Source: Phycicoccus sp.
GTDB lineage: Bacteria; Actinomycetota; Actinomycetes; Actinomycetales; Dermatophilaceae
Assembly: GCA_017993715.1 (NCBI GenBank)
Contig: JAGOME010000008.1
Span: 1 to 64,000 of the forward strand
Length of the DNA stretch: 64,000 nt
Direction: 5' to 3'
A program made the position numbers and the translations under genes. Each line of letters opens with the position of its first letter. Positions within the stretch are counted from its first letter, which is position 1. The notes beneath the pieces were generated by a model. The model searched no databases. It worked only from the letters and a program-made list of their open reading frames with translations, and had not been told where the DNA came from. Positions 34,895 through 45,302 of this stretch are shown piece after piece.

Positions 34895-35874
34895 CGCGGC
34901 TGAGCCACGTTCGCGTAGGCGTGATGCGCGACGAAACCGCGGCCTTCATAGGCCGCCCGCGCGGCGGCATTCAAGGCGTCTGTCTGCAGGTGGAGCGACA
35001 GCACCCCTTGGGAGGCGGCCGCCCGGGCGAGGGAGGTGAGCATCGCGCCGGCGATCCCATGACGCCGGACGGTGGGTGAGACCCACATCGCCGCGATCCC
35101 TCCCCATCCGTGCGCCAACGCGAGGCGCCCGATCCCGACGATGCCATCCGTCCCGCGGACCTGGGCGAAAATCTGGTCGGGTGAGCCGGTGAGGATCGCC
35201 CGCGCAGCCGGGATGTCGAGGTCGCGATAGGACCCGAATGCCGTCAGCCACTCGTCGGTCAGTGTCCCGGACAGCTCCACGGCGGGGTCGACGGGCCGGG
35301 CGCCGACCTCGCGCGCGGCGGCCGTGTAGGCGATCGTCGGCTCGCGCGGCAGGTATCCCCGGTCCAGGAGCAGGGCGCCGAGGGCTGTCTCGGCCACCGC
35401 GAAGCCGACCGGCCCGGTGACGACCAGGTCAGGGGGAAGGCCGCGTGCGGCGTACCAGTCCTCGACGGCCGTGACCGCCTCGTCCAGCGGCATTCCGGGC
35501 GAGCCAGGCGTCGCGACCGAGTTGGCGCGATGCGTGAACCCTCGTCCCGCCCGGAGCACCCAGTCGCCGAGGGGAGAACGCTCGGGCGCCGGCCAGGCGT
35601 CGATCATCACCCGCTCGAGGTCATCGGTGCCAATGGTGAGATGGGGAGCGCCCCGACGGGTGGGGCGTGGCGGGACGACCTTGGCGGCGACAACGCGATC
35701 GAGCGAGACCTCCACCGCCCCTGACCGGCCCTGCACCACGACAGTCGCGTCGTCGATCCGGCGCAGGGGGCCCACGACGTCGGTGAGCGTGTGACCTGCG
35801 GAGTTGGGCCCATCGAGCCGGTAGCGGATCACCACCCGCGTGCCGAGGGTGAGCGCCCGCACGTCTGTCGCCAC
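34891..35874 (-). CDS. GNAT acetyltransferase with N-terminal SH3-like domain (Rv0428c-like)
   Basis: This 327-residue protein has an N-terminal beta domain ([39 protein letters not shown]), a linker, and a C-terminal GNAT domain with the acetyl-CoA loop [20 protein letters not shown] and [22 protein letters not shown]. The layout is that of mycobacterial Rv0428c. The GTG start has no Shine-Dalgarno and is 7 nt from a TACTAT box. It is divergent from fdxA with only 21 bases between the start codons. Confidence 0.82.
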   Translation of the reverse strand: MATDVRALTLGTRVVIRYRLDGPNSAGHTLTDVVGPLRRIDDATVVVQGRSGAVEVSLDRVVAAKVVPPRPTRRGAPHLTIGTDDLERVMIDAWPAPERSPLGDWVLRAGRGFTHRANSVATPGSPGMPLDEAVTAVEDWYAARGLPPDLVVTGPVGFAVAETALGALLLDRGYLPREPTIAYTAAAREVGARPVDPAVELSGTLTDEWLTAFGSYRDLDIPAARAILTGSPDQIFAQVRGTDGIVGIGRLALAHGWGGIAAMWVSPTVRRHGIAGAMLTSLARAAASQGVLSLHLQTDALNAAARAAYEGRGFVAHHAYANVAQPR

Positions 35875-35881
35875 GGCTCAA

Positions 35882-35888
35882 ATAGTAT
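35882..35888. promoter_or_regulatory. Bidirectional leaderless promoter, overlapping -10 boxes
   Basis: On the plus strand TAGTAT (35883-35888) lies 7 nt before ATG 35896 of fdxA. On the minus strand TACTAT (35887-35882) lies 7 nt before GTG 35874 of the GNAT gene. The two hexamers overlap by five bases, so only one polymerase can open the site at a time. Neither gene has a recognisable ribosome site. Confidence 0.6.
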
Positions 35889-35895
35889 GTCCGGC

Positions 35896-36222
35896 ATGAC
35901 GTACGTGATCGCCCAGCCGTGTGTGGACCTCAAGGACAAGGCCTGCATCGAGGAGTGTCCGGTCGACTGCATCTATGAGGGCGAGCGCAGCCTCTACATT
36001 CACCCCGATGAGTGCGTCGACTGTGGCGCCTGTGAGCCGGTGTGTCCGGTCGAGGCGATCTACTACGAGGACGATGTCCCCGAGCAGTGGGCCGACTACT
36101 ACAAGGCCAATGTCGAGTTCTTCGACGACCTCGGCAGCCCCGGTGGTGCGGCCAAGATGGGCGTGATCCCCAAGGACCACCCCGTCATTGCGGTGCTCCC
36201 GCCGCAGCAGCACGACGAATGA
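35896..36222 (+). CDS. fdxA: 7Fe ferredoxin
   Basis: The 108-residue protein is an actinobacterial FdxA. Cys9, Cys17 and Cys50 can hold the [3Fe-4S] cluster; Cys21, Cys40, Cys43 and Cys46 the [4Fe-4S] cluster. The tail ([25 protein letters not shown]) is typical. ATG 35896 is preferred to ATG 35887 because it is 7 nt from the -10 box and begins MTYVIAQPC as in homologues. The stop overlaps the dapC start (ATGA), a gene pairing also seen in mycobacteria. Confidence 0.95.
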   Translation: MTYVIAQPCVDLKDKACIEECPVDCIYEGERSLYIHPDECVDCGACEPVCPVEAIYYEDDVPEQWADYYKANVEFFDDLGSPGGAAKMGVIPKDHPVIAVLPPQQHDE

Positions 36223-37379
36223 TCCAGGGCCTGCCTGACTTTCCCTGGGACTCGCTCGCTCCGGCCAAGGAGCGGGCGAGTGCCTTTTTCGACCCCGAAC
36301 TGCGGGGATCAGCAGGATCCGGCATCGTCGACCTCTCCGTGGGCACACCGGTCGACCCGACGCCGGGGCTGATCCAGGAGGCCCTGCGCGAGGACTCCAA
36401 TGCGCCTGGGTACCCGCAGGTCTGGGGGACCCCCGATCTGCGCGAGGCCGTGGCGGCGTGGTTCCACGCCCGCCGCGGGGTGCCGGATGTCGACCCTGAT
36501 GGGGTCCTGCCCACGATCGGATCCAAGGAGCTCGTCGCGTGGCTCCCGACGCTGATGGGTCTCGGCCCGGGCGACATCGTCGCCTTCCCCCGGGTGGCCT
36601 ATCCGACCTACGACGTCGGGGCTCGGCTCGCCCGGACCACTCCCGTCGCCGCGGACAGCCTCACGGCATTCGGGCCGCTGACCGCCGCCACGACGCCAAA
36701 ACTGTTGTGGCTCAACACTCCGAGCAACCCCACCGGCAAGGTTCTGGGAGTCGAGCACCTCGCCAAGGTGGTGGCGTGGGCTCGCGCCCACGGCGTCGTC
36801 GTCGCGTCGGACGAGTGCTACGCGGAGCTCGACTGGCGCAGCGAGGATGAGCGCGGGGGCCGTGCCGAGCCGCCGACGACGCCCTCGATCCTGGACCCGC
36901 GGGTCACCCAGGGCTCGCATGAGGGCCTGCTCGCGGTCTATTCGTTGTCCAAGCAGTCCAATGTCGCCGGTTACCGGGCCGCGTTTGCCGCGGGCGATCC
37001 GGCGCTGGTGGGGCAGTTGCGCGAAGTCCGCAAGCACGCCGGGATGATCATGCCGTGGCCGATCCAGCGGGCCATGCTCGCAGCGCTGGCCGATCATGAC
37101 CACGTGGTCGCGCAGAAGGCGGTGTATGCCGCCCGCCGGGCCGCGCTCGCCCCGGCCGTCGAGGGGTTCGGGCTGAGGATCGAGGACTCCCAGGCGGGCT
37201 TGTACCTCTGGGCGACGGCGCAGGAGGGCTGCCGGGTCACCGTGGATCGGTTGGCCGACCGCGGGATCCTTGTGGCACCTGGTGATTTCTATGGTGCTGC
37301 CGGGGCTCAGCATGTCCGGATTGCCTTGACCGGCACCGACGAACGCATCGCCGCCGCCGTCGTTCGCCTCGCCCGGTAG
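36219..37379 (+). CDS. dapC: Succinyldiaminopimelate aminotransferase
   Basis: This 386-residue class I/II PLP aminotransferase has the cofactor Lys245 in [16 protein letters not shown], the [10 protein letters not shown] loop and [11 protein letters not shown]. Coupled to fdxA, it is DapC, which makes N-succinyl-LL-diaminopimelate between the DapD and DapE steps encoded at 46.2-48.3 kb. The three genes cover the succinylase route to the peptidoglycan meso-diaminopimelate and lysine. Confidence 0.9.
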   Translation: MIQGLPDFPWDSLAPAKERASAFFDPELRGSAGSGIVDLSVGTPVDPTPGLIQEALREDSNAPGYPQVWGTPDLREAVAAWFHARRGVPDVDPDGVLPTIGSKELVAWLPTLMGLGPGDIVAFPRVAYPTYDVGARLARTTPVAADSLTAFGPLTAATTPKLLWLNTPSNPTGKVLGVEHLAKVVAWARAHGVVVASDECYAELDWRSEDERGGRAEPPTTPSILDPRVTQGSHEGLLAVYSLSKQSNVAGYRAAFAAGDPALVGQLREVRKHAGMIMPWPIQRAMLAALADHDHVVAQKAVYAARRAALAPAVEGFGLRIEDSQAGLYLWATAQEGCRVTVDRLADRGILVAPGDFYGAAGAQHVRIALTGTDERIAAAVVRLAR

Positions 37380-37398
37380 GGCTCTCGCATCGTCCGTC

Positions 37399-38943
37399 TC
37401 AGGCGGTCAGGTCGGGTATGGGCTCGGTGATCGGGAATGCCGTCACGCTTGCCGCGGGGGTCGGGTGGGTGCCCCAGCCGTGGAGGGGTGCGGCTCGGGT
37501 GCGGTATTCGTGTCCGGTGGGGGTGGTGATCTGGAGTTCGTGGGGTTGATGGTGGGGGCCGGGGTCGAGGCCGTCGTTGATCACTTGGTAGGTCCAGCCG
37601 GGGTGTTCTTTGGTCTGGTTGTGGTGGGCGCAGTGGCCGTTGCCTTCGGCGGCGTTGGTGGGGGCGCCTTTCGAGAATCCGGTGGCGTGGTCGAGGTGGA
37701 TGGCGGGGGCGTCGCAGTAGGGGACCCGGCAGGTGGGGTCCCGCAACTCGAGGAACCGGCGCAGGCTGCCGGTGAAGGTGCGGCGTTTGGAGTCCATGGC
37801 GACCAGGTCGCGTCCGTCGGGGCTGGTGAACAGCCTGCGGAGCCACACCCGGCCCCGCTGGTCTCCATCGGTGGTGTCGTCGAGGAGGGCGGTGATGCGG
37901 GCGCGGATGTCGCCGGCGGGTAGGACGCCGTAGCCGGGCAGGTGGGCCAGGTCCCCACGGCAGGCTGGTCCGGGTGCCTGGCTGCCGAAGGCGACGGGAG
38001 GGTGGGCCAGGTCCCCACGGCAGGCTGGTGCGGGTGCCTGGCCGGTGAAGGCGGCGGGTAGGAGGGCGTGGTCGGTGATGACGAGGGCGATCTCGATGGG
38101 TTGGGGCTGTCCGGGGGCGCGTCCGGAGAGGAGTTCCAGGGCGGTGTCGGTGAGCCAGTTGCTGGTGCTGCGTCGGTCGCGGGGGTCGCGGGCTTTGGCG
38201 GCCTCGGTCAGGGCAGCGTAGGCGCCGATGACATCCACCAGGGGCCCGAGGACGGTCAGGTAGGCCATGCCGTCGGGGGCGGGGCGGGTGCTGACCCGCC
38301 GGGACGCGACCGCGGCCGCGTGACGGCGAGCGACCGCAGCGTTGTCGGCTTCGGCGGCGGCCCGCTCCGCTGCACCCTGGGTCGCGCGTTCACTCAACCC
38401 GGGCAGATCCGGCGCCAACAACGCATCGACCCCGGCGCGGTCTTCGCGGGTCAGGCAGGCGGTGCGGGCGACCATCGCGAACGCTTGCGCTTCGCTGATC
38501 TGTCCGGTCGTGAGGAGCCCCATCGTGGCGGGCATCTCCGCGACCAGGGCTTTGGCGACCCCGACCTGGCGGTCCATCACGGCGGGGGAACATCGCCGCG
38601 CGAGCGCGAGCTCGGCCCGGGCTGACCGGTCCGCCCGCGCAACCCGCCGAGACCGGTCCCCGCGTGGGGCGCGGGTAGAGAGATCACCCCGCGGCGGGCG
38701 GCATTCGCCGACCTCGGCCTGGACACGGTCAGCGGCGGCGATGCGGCGCTCGAGGAACTGGACGGTCGCGCGGGCTTGGACCGCAGCCGCGGCCCCCTTG
38801 AGGCGCTCACACAACCCGACGACGTCGACCAGGCCACGATCGTCATCGGCGGCGATCTCGACGGTCGCTAACCGCGTCAACAGGTCCGCGATGACCGCGG
38901 CCCCTGGCGCCGTCTCCACGTGTGGTGTGATCCCCCGATCCAT
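37399..38943 (-). CDS. DUF222/HNH endonuclease (13E12-repeat family)
   Basis: The 514-residue protein has an Arg-rich helical DUF222 domain (residues about 20-250) and a C-terminal HNH motif: CRVPYCDAPAIHLDHATG and GNGHCAHHNQTKEHPGW. The family includes the M. tuberculosis REP13E12 proteins and is common in many diverged copies in actinobacteria; mobility is suspected but not proven. A 60-bp in-frame duplication in the middle gives two AxxCRGDLAH units. The start is ATG 38943, with a good promoter and no leader. The upstream 100 bases are strikingly AT-rich. Confidence 0.9.
   Translation of the reverse strand: MDRGITPHVETAPGAAVIADLLTRLATVEIAADDDRGLVDVVGLCERLKGAAAAVQARATVQFLERRIAAADRVQAEVGECRPPRGDLSTRAPRGDRSRRVARADRSARAELALARRCSPAVMDRQVGVAKALVAEMPATMGLLTTGQISEAQAFAMVARTACLTREDRAGVDALLAPDLPGLSERATQGAAERAAAEADNAAVARRHAAAVASRRVSTRPAPDGMAYLTVLGPLVDVIGAYAALTEAAKARDPRDRRSTSNWLTDTALELLSGRAPGQPQPIEIALVITDHALLPAAFTGQAPAPACRGDLAHPPVAFGSQAPGPACRGDLAHLPGYGVLPAGDIRARITALLDDTTDGDQRGRVWLRRLFTSPDGRDLVAMDSKRRTFTGSLRRFLELRDPTCRVPYCDAPAIHLDHATGFSKGAPTNAAEGNGHCAHHNQTKEHPGWTYQVINDGLDPGPHHQPHELQITTPTGHEYRTRAAPLHGWGTHPTPAASVTAFPITEPIPDLTA
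37941..38042. repeat. 60-bp tandem duplication inside the HNH gene
   Basis: Positions 37941-37982 and 38001-38042 match at 41 of 42 bases with a period of exactly 60 bases, so the frame is kept. The repeated peptide is of the form QAPxPACRGDLAHxP. It lies in the linker between the DUF222 and HNH domains. Confidence 0.9.
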
Positions 38944-38948
38944 GTCTT

Positions 38949-38978
38949 ATTAGAACAGAGATTTGCCTTGCATGTCAA
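38949..38978 (-). promoter_or_regulatory. Sigma-70-type promoter of the HNH gene
   Basis: On the minus strand TTGACA (38978-38973) and TCTAAT (38954-38949) are 18 bp apart. The -10 box ends 5 nt before ATG 38943, so the message should be leaderless. This is the closest match to the housekeeping consensus in the window. It overlaps the 3' end of the degenerate ATPase gene. Confidence 0.65.
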
Positions 38979-39685
38979 GGGATTTCGGAGGAAATATCGT
39001 TCTGCAACAACCTATTTGATGCCAAACTTGATCGCTCGATCACGCCAAGGAATGCCGGGGGCGGCACGGTGGCGAGCAGCGTCGTCTCCGGGTCGCTGCT
39101 GGTGATGATGACCGCGGCCCCGGCCGCTTGCCGCTCCTGGAGCAGGCTCAGCACGCGCACCCGGTTCGCGGCGTCCAGCGCACTGGTCGGCTCGTCGGCG
39201 AGGATCACCTGCGCCGGCCGGGCCAGGGTCCGAGCGAGGGCGACCCGCTGTTGTTGTCCGCCGGACAGCTCCTCGACGAGATGATCGGCGACCTCGTCCA
39301 GGCCGAGTGCCGTGAGCGCCTCGCGGGCTCGGGCGGCGGGATCCGGGTCACGGGGGATGAGCAGCCCAAGCAGCACATTCTCGTAGGCCGTCAGTGTGGG
39401 CAACAGGGCCAGACCCTCGGGCACGAGGCACACACCGGCAGCCGCTGCCTGTTCGGGGGTCTCGATGGTGACCCCGCCCACCTCGACGAGCGGGCGAGGT
39501 GCCGTGGCGACTCCGGCGATGGCCCACAGCAGGGCCGTCGCTGACCGGCCCTGCGGGATGACGGCAAAGTGTCCCGGGGGCACGACCCAGGTGTCCTCCT
39601 CGTCAGCGGCATTCGCCCGCGTCACGACCAGTCCTGTCATGGCACGCGAGCCGGAGTGGGTGCTTTCGTTCGAGCTCGCCGTCAT
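38975..39685 (-). CDS. ABC exporter ATPase, degenerate Walker A subunit
   Basis: The 236-residue product has an intact signature [17 protein letters not shown] and Walker [13 protein letters not shown]. The Walker A region reads [15 protein letters not shown], without the G-x-G-K-[ST] core. The Q-loop has Glu (VPEGLALLP), and the H-loop His is Ser (ITSSDPE). It cannot form its own ATP site but can complete the partner's. ATG 39685 follows GGAGGAGA. The last about 25 residues come from AT-rich DNA that carries the HNH promoter, so the true C-terminus may have been replaced. Confidence 0.8.
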   Translation of the reverse strand: MTASSNESTHSGSRAMTGLVVTRANAADEEDTWVVPPGHFAVIPQGRSATALLWAIAGVATAPRPLVEVGGVTIETPEQAAAAGVCLVPEGLALLPTLTAYENVLLGLLIPRDPDPAARAREALTALGLDEVADHLVEELSGGQQQRVALARTLARPAQVILADEPTSALDAANRVRVLSLLQERQAAGAAVIITSSDPETTLLATVPPPAFLGVIERSSLASNRLLQNDISSEIP

Positions 39686-40536
39686 GTCTCCTCCTGCACC
39701 CACGGTTCCTGGACCGGCACGATCTCGATCCGGCCGTCACGTTCGACGAAGTGCACGAGGAGCCCCGCAGGCAGGAGGTGCTGCAGCGCGGTGGGCACGG
39801 GGATGGCGTGGTCCCCGGTGACGACCGCGAACTCCTCACCGCGTCGGCCCTCCCCGCCGACCCGCCCGTCGCGGATCGTGACCGTGCGCGGCAACGCGTC
39901 TGTCACAGCCTGGTCGTGGCTGACGACGATGGTGGTGGCGCCAGTCCGAGGGCCGACCTCTGCCAGGGCCTTTAGGACCCGGTCGGCGTCCCGCCGGTCG
40001 AGTCGGTCCGTCGGCTCGTCCACGAGGAGGAGTTGCGGTGCTGGCGCCAAGGCGGCCGCGAGTGCCACGAGTTGTTGGGTCGCCGGGGCCAGCTCATCAA
40101 CCACCGCGTCTCCACTGTCGGCCAATCCCAGGGGCGAGAGCACCTCGAGCGGGTCAGGCACGGGGTGCCCCAGACGGCGGGCGGCGCGTTGGGCGAAGAC
40201 GATGTTGTCGTGCACGGTGCGAGACCGCAGGAGGTTGCGCGCGGCTCCTTGCAGCATGAGCGAAGCAACAGTGGCGCGATAGCGATCCAGGGCGCTTCCG
40301 TCGAGGTCAACGACGTCGATGGCCCCGACGTGGATCCGGCCGGCGCTGGGGGTAGCCAGTCCCGCGAGCAGGTTGAGCAGCGTGGACTTCCCCGCTCCCG
40401 ACGGCCCGAGGAGCCCCACGAGCTCACCGGGAGCAATATCCAGATCGACGCCGGACAACGCGGCGACATCCTGCCCCAGTGATCGATAGATATGGACGAT
40501 CTGCCGGATCCGCACTCCGGCGCCAGCCGGGCTCAT
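39682..40536 (-). CDS. ABC exporter ATPase with degenerate signature motif
   Basis: The 284-residue ATPase has Walker [17 protein letters not shown], a Q-loop, Walker [14 protein letters not shown] and H-loop VVSHDQAV, all intact. The signature reads [18 protein letters not shown] instead of LSGGQ-QR. Together with its partner at 38975-39685 it would form one complete composite ATP site and one dead one. It starts within the stop of the permease gene (ATGA) after a GGAG site, and its C-terminal 70 residues form an extra domain ending in an acidic tail. Confidence 0.88.
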   Translation of the reverse strand: MSPAGAGVRIRQIVHIYRSLGQDVAALSGVDLDIAPGELVGLLGPSGAGKSTLLNLLAGLATPSAGRIHVGAIDVVDLDGSALDRYRATVASLMLQGAARNLLRSRTVHDNIVFAQRAARRLGHPVPDPLEVLSPLGLADSGDAVVDELAPATQQLVALAAALAPAPQLLLVDEPTDRLDRRDADRVLKALAEVGPRTGATTIVVSHDQAVTDALPRTVTIRDGRVGGEGRRGEEFAVVTGDHAIPVPTALQHLLPAGLLVHFVERDGRIEIVPVQEPWVQEET

Positions 40537-43500
40537 CGGCGGGTCTCCAGAGTGGCGGGACTCGAGGATCGCGCGAGCCATCGAGACAGGAGCAGAGCCA
40601 CGGCGCCGAGGACGGCAGCGGCGGCTGCTGTGGCGCCCAGGCCCGCGGCCCAGACCGGGGCGCTCGTGGCGACGACGACATCCGGCGGATGGACGTAGAG
40701 GGGCAGCGACGGCAGGCTCAGCCGACTGGCCAGAATGCCGCTCGCGGCGCCGGCGAGCAGGCCGACCGCGACGACGGGCACCAGCTCACGAGCGATCACC
40801 CGGAACGCGAGCGGGCGGTTGCCCCCCAGGAGCCGGACGGCGGCCAACTCGCTGCGCGCGACCGGTGCAGCCGCGGAGACGACGGCGGACAGTGCCGCCG
40901 CCGCGACGACGAGCGCGGCCACGGCGAGCCCAGCCGCCAGGCGCAGACTCCACCCGGTCGCCGATCGCGCGTATTCGGTGGCCCGGTCGGTGACATACGC
41001 GACCCCGATCACGGTGATCCCGGCGTTGCGCAGGCCGTCCTGGACTGTGCGGACCAAGGCAGGGTCGTCGCTGGTGAGCAGCACGTGAGGGGTCGAACTT
41101 CGAGCGAACCAGCCGGCGCCCGTGACGCTGGTCAGGTCGACCAGGACTGTTGATGGCCCACCTAGGGGGATGGCGGGGGTGGTGGCGACGGCATTCATCG
41201 GTCTGACTCCACCACTGAGGACTGGGGCGACCAGCGGAATCTGGCGAGCAGCCGCGGAGGTGGCCAGGCCGGGGATGACGCGCGGCGCCGAGGCATGGGC
41301 AACCACGCCGGTGGCGGTCGAGCTGAAGTCGGCATCGATCGTGATCGTCGACCCGTCGGGAGCCACGGTCGTGGTGAACTGGGCCGTGTCGGGCCGCGCC
41401 GGGACGGACGGCCAGGCCGCCCCCCCGCCCAGGTCGAGTGGCTGACCGTCGAGCCGCGCATCGCCGACGCTGAACGTTCCGGTCGGGCCCGGCACCTCCA
41501 ACCCGGCGTCGGTACCGATGCCAATGATCCGGCACCCGTCCTCGCACGGCAGGGTGAGCGCGACGGTGTCATCGAGGGGCGCAGTGCCAAGGGTGCTCAG
41601 CGGTGCTGAGAGGGGAGCCAGGTCCGCGTTGAGGTAGTCCAGGGTCAGCGAGACGACGGCCGGGCCGTCCTCGATGCTCGGCACTAGCCCGGGCGTGCGC
41701 AGGGTGAGAGTCAACTCGCGTCCGGCAAAGGTCAGTGGGGGAACCGGCGATGGGCGCAGCTGCTCCCAGGTGCTGTCGGCGACTGCTTCGAGGCCCACGG
41801 GGAGTCCACGGATCGCGTCGACATCGACGGCCAGCGTGTCGGTGGACGTCGGATCGGCCGGCTCCACGAGGTAGGCGGCAGCGACCTTCCGACCCGTCGG
41901 ATCGATTGTGTCGAGGGCAGCTGTCAGCGCATCGGGGCGGACCGGAGCGAGGTCGATCCGAGCCGGAGCCCCGATGTCGTGCAACGACTGACGGGCGTAG
42001 GCCGCGTCGGCGGTCACGAATGCCGTGGTCGCAAAGACCAACAGTGCCCCCGCCGTCGCGATGACGGGCACGATGAGGCGGCCCGTTCCTCGTCGACCCG
42101 CTCGGGTGAGGGCCAGCCCCCAGGCGGTACGGCCTCGAGCCAGCAAGGCCGGCCCCGCGCGGGTGAAGGCCGTCGTCGTGACGCGACCGGCGACCAGGCC
42201 CACGACCGCGGCCAGCAGGATCGGGGTTGACATCGCCATGGGTCCGACCAGGCTCCCGCTCAGGACCGCGACCAGTCCGGCGATGGCGACCGTGGCGATG
42301 ACCGTCTCGGTTGCGGACACGACGAGGCGACCGCTGCGTTCGGGCACGGAGCGAAGGAGGCTGGGCAGGGGAGTGCGGCTCATGCCCCACGCGGCCGCGA
42401 CGGTGAGCAGCGGGGGGACCAAAGCGACCGCCCCCGCGACGGCCAGGATGGTGGCATCGAGGGTGAGGGCAGGGCTTGGGTCGAAAAGCCAGCGGGCCGC
42501 CGCCGCAGCCAGCCCGGCCGCCGTGAGGAGCCCCACCGGGATCCCGGCCAGGGTCGTGGGGAGCAGCCCGCGCAGGAGCAGACTCAGCACCCCACGCGGT
42601 CCTTGACCGCGCAAGCGCGCCACCGCGGCATCCGGCCGGCGGGCGGCCACTGCAGCGCGCAGCGCGAGCCACAGGACATAGGCCGTCAGCCCCGTCAGGG
42701 CGCCGCCGAAGAGGGACAACGTGACCAGGGCCAGGCGCCCGCCGGTCTGCACCTCGTCCACCAGCTCAGGCAGCCCGGACCGGACGGATAGCCACCCGTC
42801 CGAGGAGCCGACGACCTGTCCGGCGACCAACGCGGCGGGATCATCGCGATAGGCCCGCACCGCGTCTCCGGTCTGTGCCACGTCTGCCAGCTCGGTCCGC
42901 GAAGGTGGATACGCCAGGTCGACCCGATGCTCCAGCCGCTGCCAGCCGCTGGTTGTGCCGTCCGCACTGCGGACTCCCGTCTGCGTCAACGTAGAGCGGT
43001 CCGTAAAGAGGGTCCCGATGAGGCGGTTCGTGGTCCTGCTGTCCAACGCGGTGGGCAGGCTCGACCCCTGCCAGTACTCCTCATCGTCCCGCTGGGTATA
43101 TCCGCCTACGAGGGTCAGCGTCAGCTCGGTGAGGTTGACATCGAAGATGGAGATCCCCGTGAGCTCAACGACGGAGAGCGTCTCCCCGGCCCGCCAGCCC
43201 ATGTCCTGCGCGACGCTCGTCTCGGCCATGACCTCGCCGGCGCCTGTGGGGCATCGCCCGAAGGTCAGCGTCACATGCTCACAGGCACCCTCGCGCCACA
43301 TGACCTGGCCCGTCACGGCATTCCGCGCCCCTGGTTCGGCTCCACCGCCAGGCTCGGCTTCGCTGTTGACCCGCAACGCAATCCCGGCCTTGGTCGCCCG
43401 GACCGGCGGCCGATAGGCCTTGGCGACCGCGGGGGGAATCGTGTCGACCAAGGTGTCGGGGTTGGCCGTGGACGAGGTGACGGTCACTGCGAGCTCGGTC

Positions 43501-43694
43501 TCGTCGGCGGCACCTACCTCCGCCGCGGCCACGCTCGACAGGGCAAGGCTTCCGTAGACCGGAGCCGCGAGTCCGCCGAGCACGACCAGAGCCGACAGGG
43601 CGACGCGCAACGCCCCTGCGGTCGTGCGCAGTCGTCTCACGTGTTGCCCCCGGGTCGTGGTCGCCCCGCGAGAGCCCGCCCACGGTGCGCTCAT
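40533..43694 (-). CDS. FtsX/MacB-like ABC permease
   Basis: This 1053-residue membrane protein has one N-terminal helix (ALRVALSALVVLGGLAAPVYG), a large extracytoplasmic domain of about 270 residues with a CEHVTLTFGRC pair, a central block of six or more helices, a second extracytoplasmic domain (with CEDGC), and three or four C-terminal helices with an FtsX-like SELAAVRLLGGNRPLAFRVIARELVPV. It resembles the permeases of MacB/LolE-type ABC systems that move lipids, lipoproteins or antibiotics or transmit force. ATG 43694 is used; an in-frame TTG 27 bases upstream is possible. It forms an operon with both ATPases. Confidence 0.85.
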   Translation of the reverse strand: MSAPWAGSRGATTTRGQHVRRLRTTAGALRVALSALVVLGGLAAPVYGSLALSSVAAAEVGAADETELAVTVTSSTANPDTLVDTIPPAVAKAYRPPVRATKAGIALRVNSEAEPGGGAEPGARNAVTGQVMWREGACEHVTLTFGRCPTGAGEVMAETSVAQDMGWRAGETLSVVELTGISIFDVNLTELTLTLVGGYTQRDDEEYWQGSSLPTALDSRTTNRLIGTLFTDRSTLTQTGVRSADGTTSGWQRLEHRVDLAYPPSRTELADVAQTGDAVRAYRDDPAALVAGQVVGSSDGWLSVRSGLPELVDEVQTGGRLALVTLSLFGGALTGLTAYVLWLALRAAVAARRPDAAVARLRGQGPRGVLSLLLRGLLPTTLAGIPVGLLTAAGLAAAAARWLFDPSPALTLDATILAVAGAVALVPPLLTVAAAWGMSRTPLPSLLRSVPERSGRLVVSATETVIATVAIAGLVAVLSGSLVGPMAMSTPILLAAVVGLVAGRVTTTAFTRAGPALLARGRTAWGLALTRAGRRGTGRLIVPVIATAGALLVFATTAFVTADAAYARQSLHDIGAPARIDLAPVRPDALTAALDTIDPTGRKVAAAYLVEPADPTSTDTLAVDVDAIRGLPVGLEAVADSTWEQLRPSPVPPLTFAGRELTLTLRTPGLVPSIEDGPAVVSLTLDYLNADLAPLSAPLSTLGTAPLDDTVALTLPCEDGCRIIGIGTDAGLEVPGPTGTFSVGDARLDGQPLDLGGGAAWPSVPARPDTAQFTTTVAPDGSTITIDADFSSTATGVVAHASAPRVIPGLATSAAARQIPLVAPVLSGGVRPMNAVATTPAIPLGGPSTVLVDLTSVTGAGWFARSSTPHVLLTSDDPALVRTVQDGLRNAGITVIGVAYVTDRATEYARSATGWSLRLAAGLAVAALVVAAAALSAVVSAAAPVARSELAAVRLLGGNRPLAFRVIARELVPVVAVGLLAGAASGILASRLSLPSLPLYVHPPDVVVATSAPVWAAGLGATAAAAAVLGAVALLLSRWLARSSSPATLETRR

Positions 43695-43775
43695 CCCACC
43701 ACTCACTGCGAGGTCGGTCAATCATCAACTCCGGCCGCCATTCAACCGCCCCGATCGACCGGTAGGCGTGTGACC

Positions 43776-43804
43776 TTGCACCTGTGGTTCCGGACGGGGA
43801 TAAC
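43776..43804 (+). promoter_or_regulatory. Candidate gltA promoter
   Basis: TTGCAC (43776-43781) and GATAAC (43799-43804) are 17 bp apart in the 199-bp gap before gltA, which would give a leader of about 80 nt. A TAGGGT at 43813-43818 is an alternative -10 box. Confidence 0.4.
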
Positions 43805-43893
43805 CCCTGCAGTAGGGTCGGGGCGACGGGCAAGGGCGCCGCGGCTTCGGGCCCGACACGCGCCGGAACATCCATCCTTGAAGGACGTGACGC

Positions 43894-45183
<1,290 letters not shown>

Positions 45184-45193
45184 CCTACGCCGC

Positions 45194-45228
45194 GAATGCC
45201 GTCTCCTTCACCCAAGGAGGCGGCATTC
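45194..45228 (+). terminator. gltA terminator hairpin built from inverted GAATGCCG octamers
   Basis: GAATGCCG (45194-45201) pairs with CGGCATTC (45221-45228). The stem goes on through a T-G wobble and CTCCTT/AAGGAG to give 15 pairs around a 5-nt loop CACCC. There is no U-run. The stem works best on the plus-strand transcript, where the wobble pairs. Confidence 0.8.
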
Positions 45229-45261
45229 TGGTTGTCTGGCAACCCTTCTCGACCCAATAAA

Positions 45262-45288
45262 TGCCGTGCCGCCGAGTCCGGCATGGCA
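45262..45288 (+). terminator. Second hairpin downstream of gltA
   Basis: TGCCGTGCC (45262-45270) pairs with GGCATGGCA (45280-45288) with one G-U pair and a 9-nt loop. It may back up the first hairpin, or act for the convergent gene that ends at 45303, although on that strand one pair becomes a mismatch. Confidence 0.45.
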
Positions 45289-45302
45289 CAGTCCGGCTCG
45301 GT

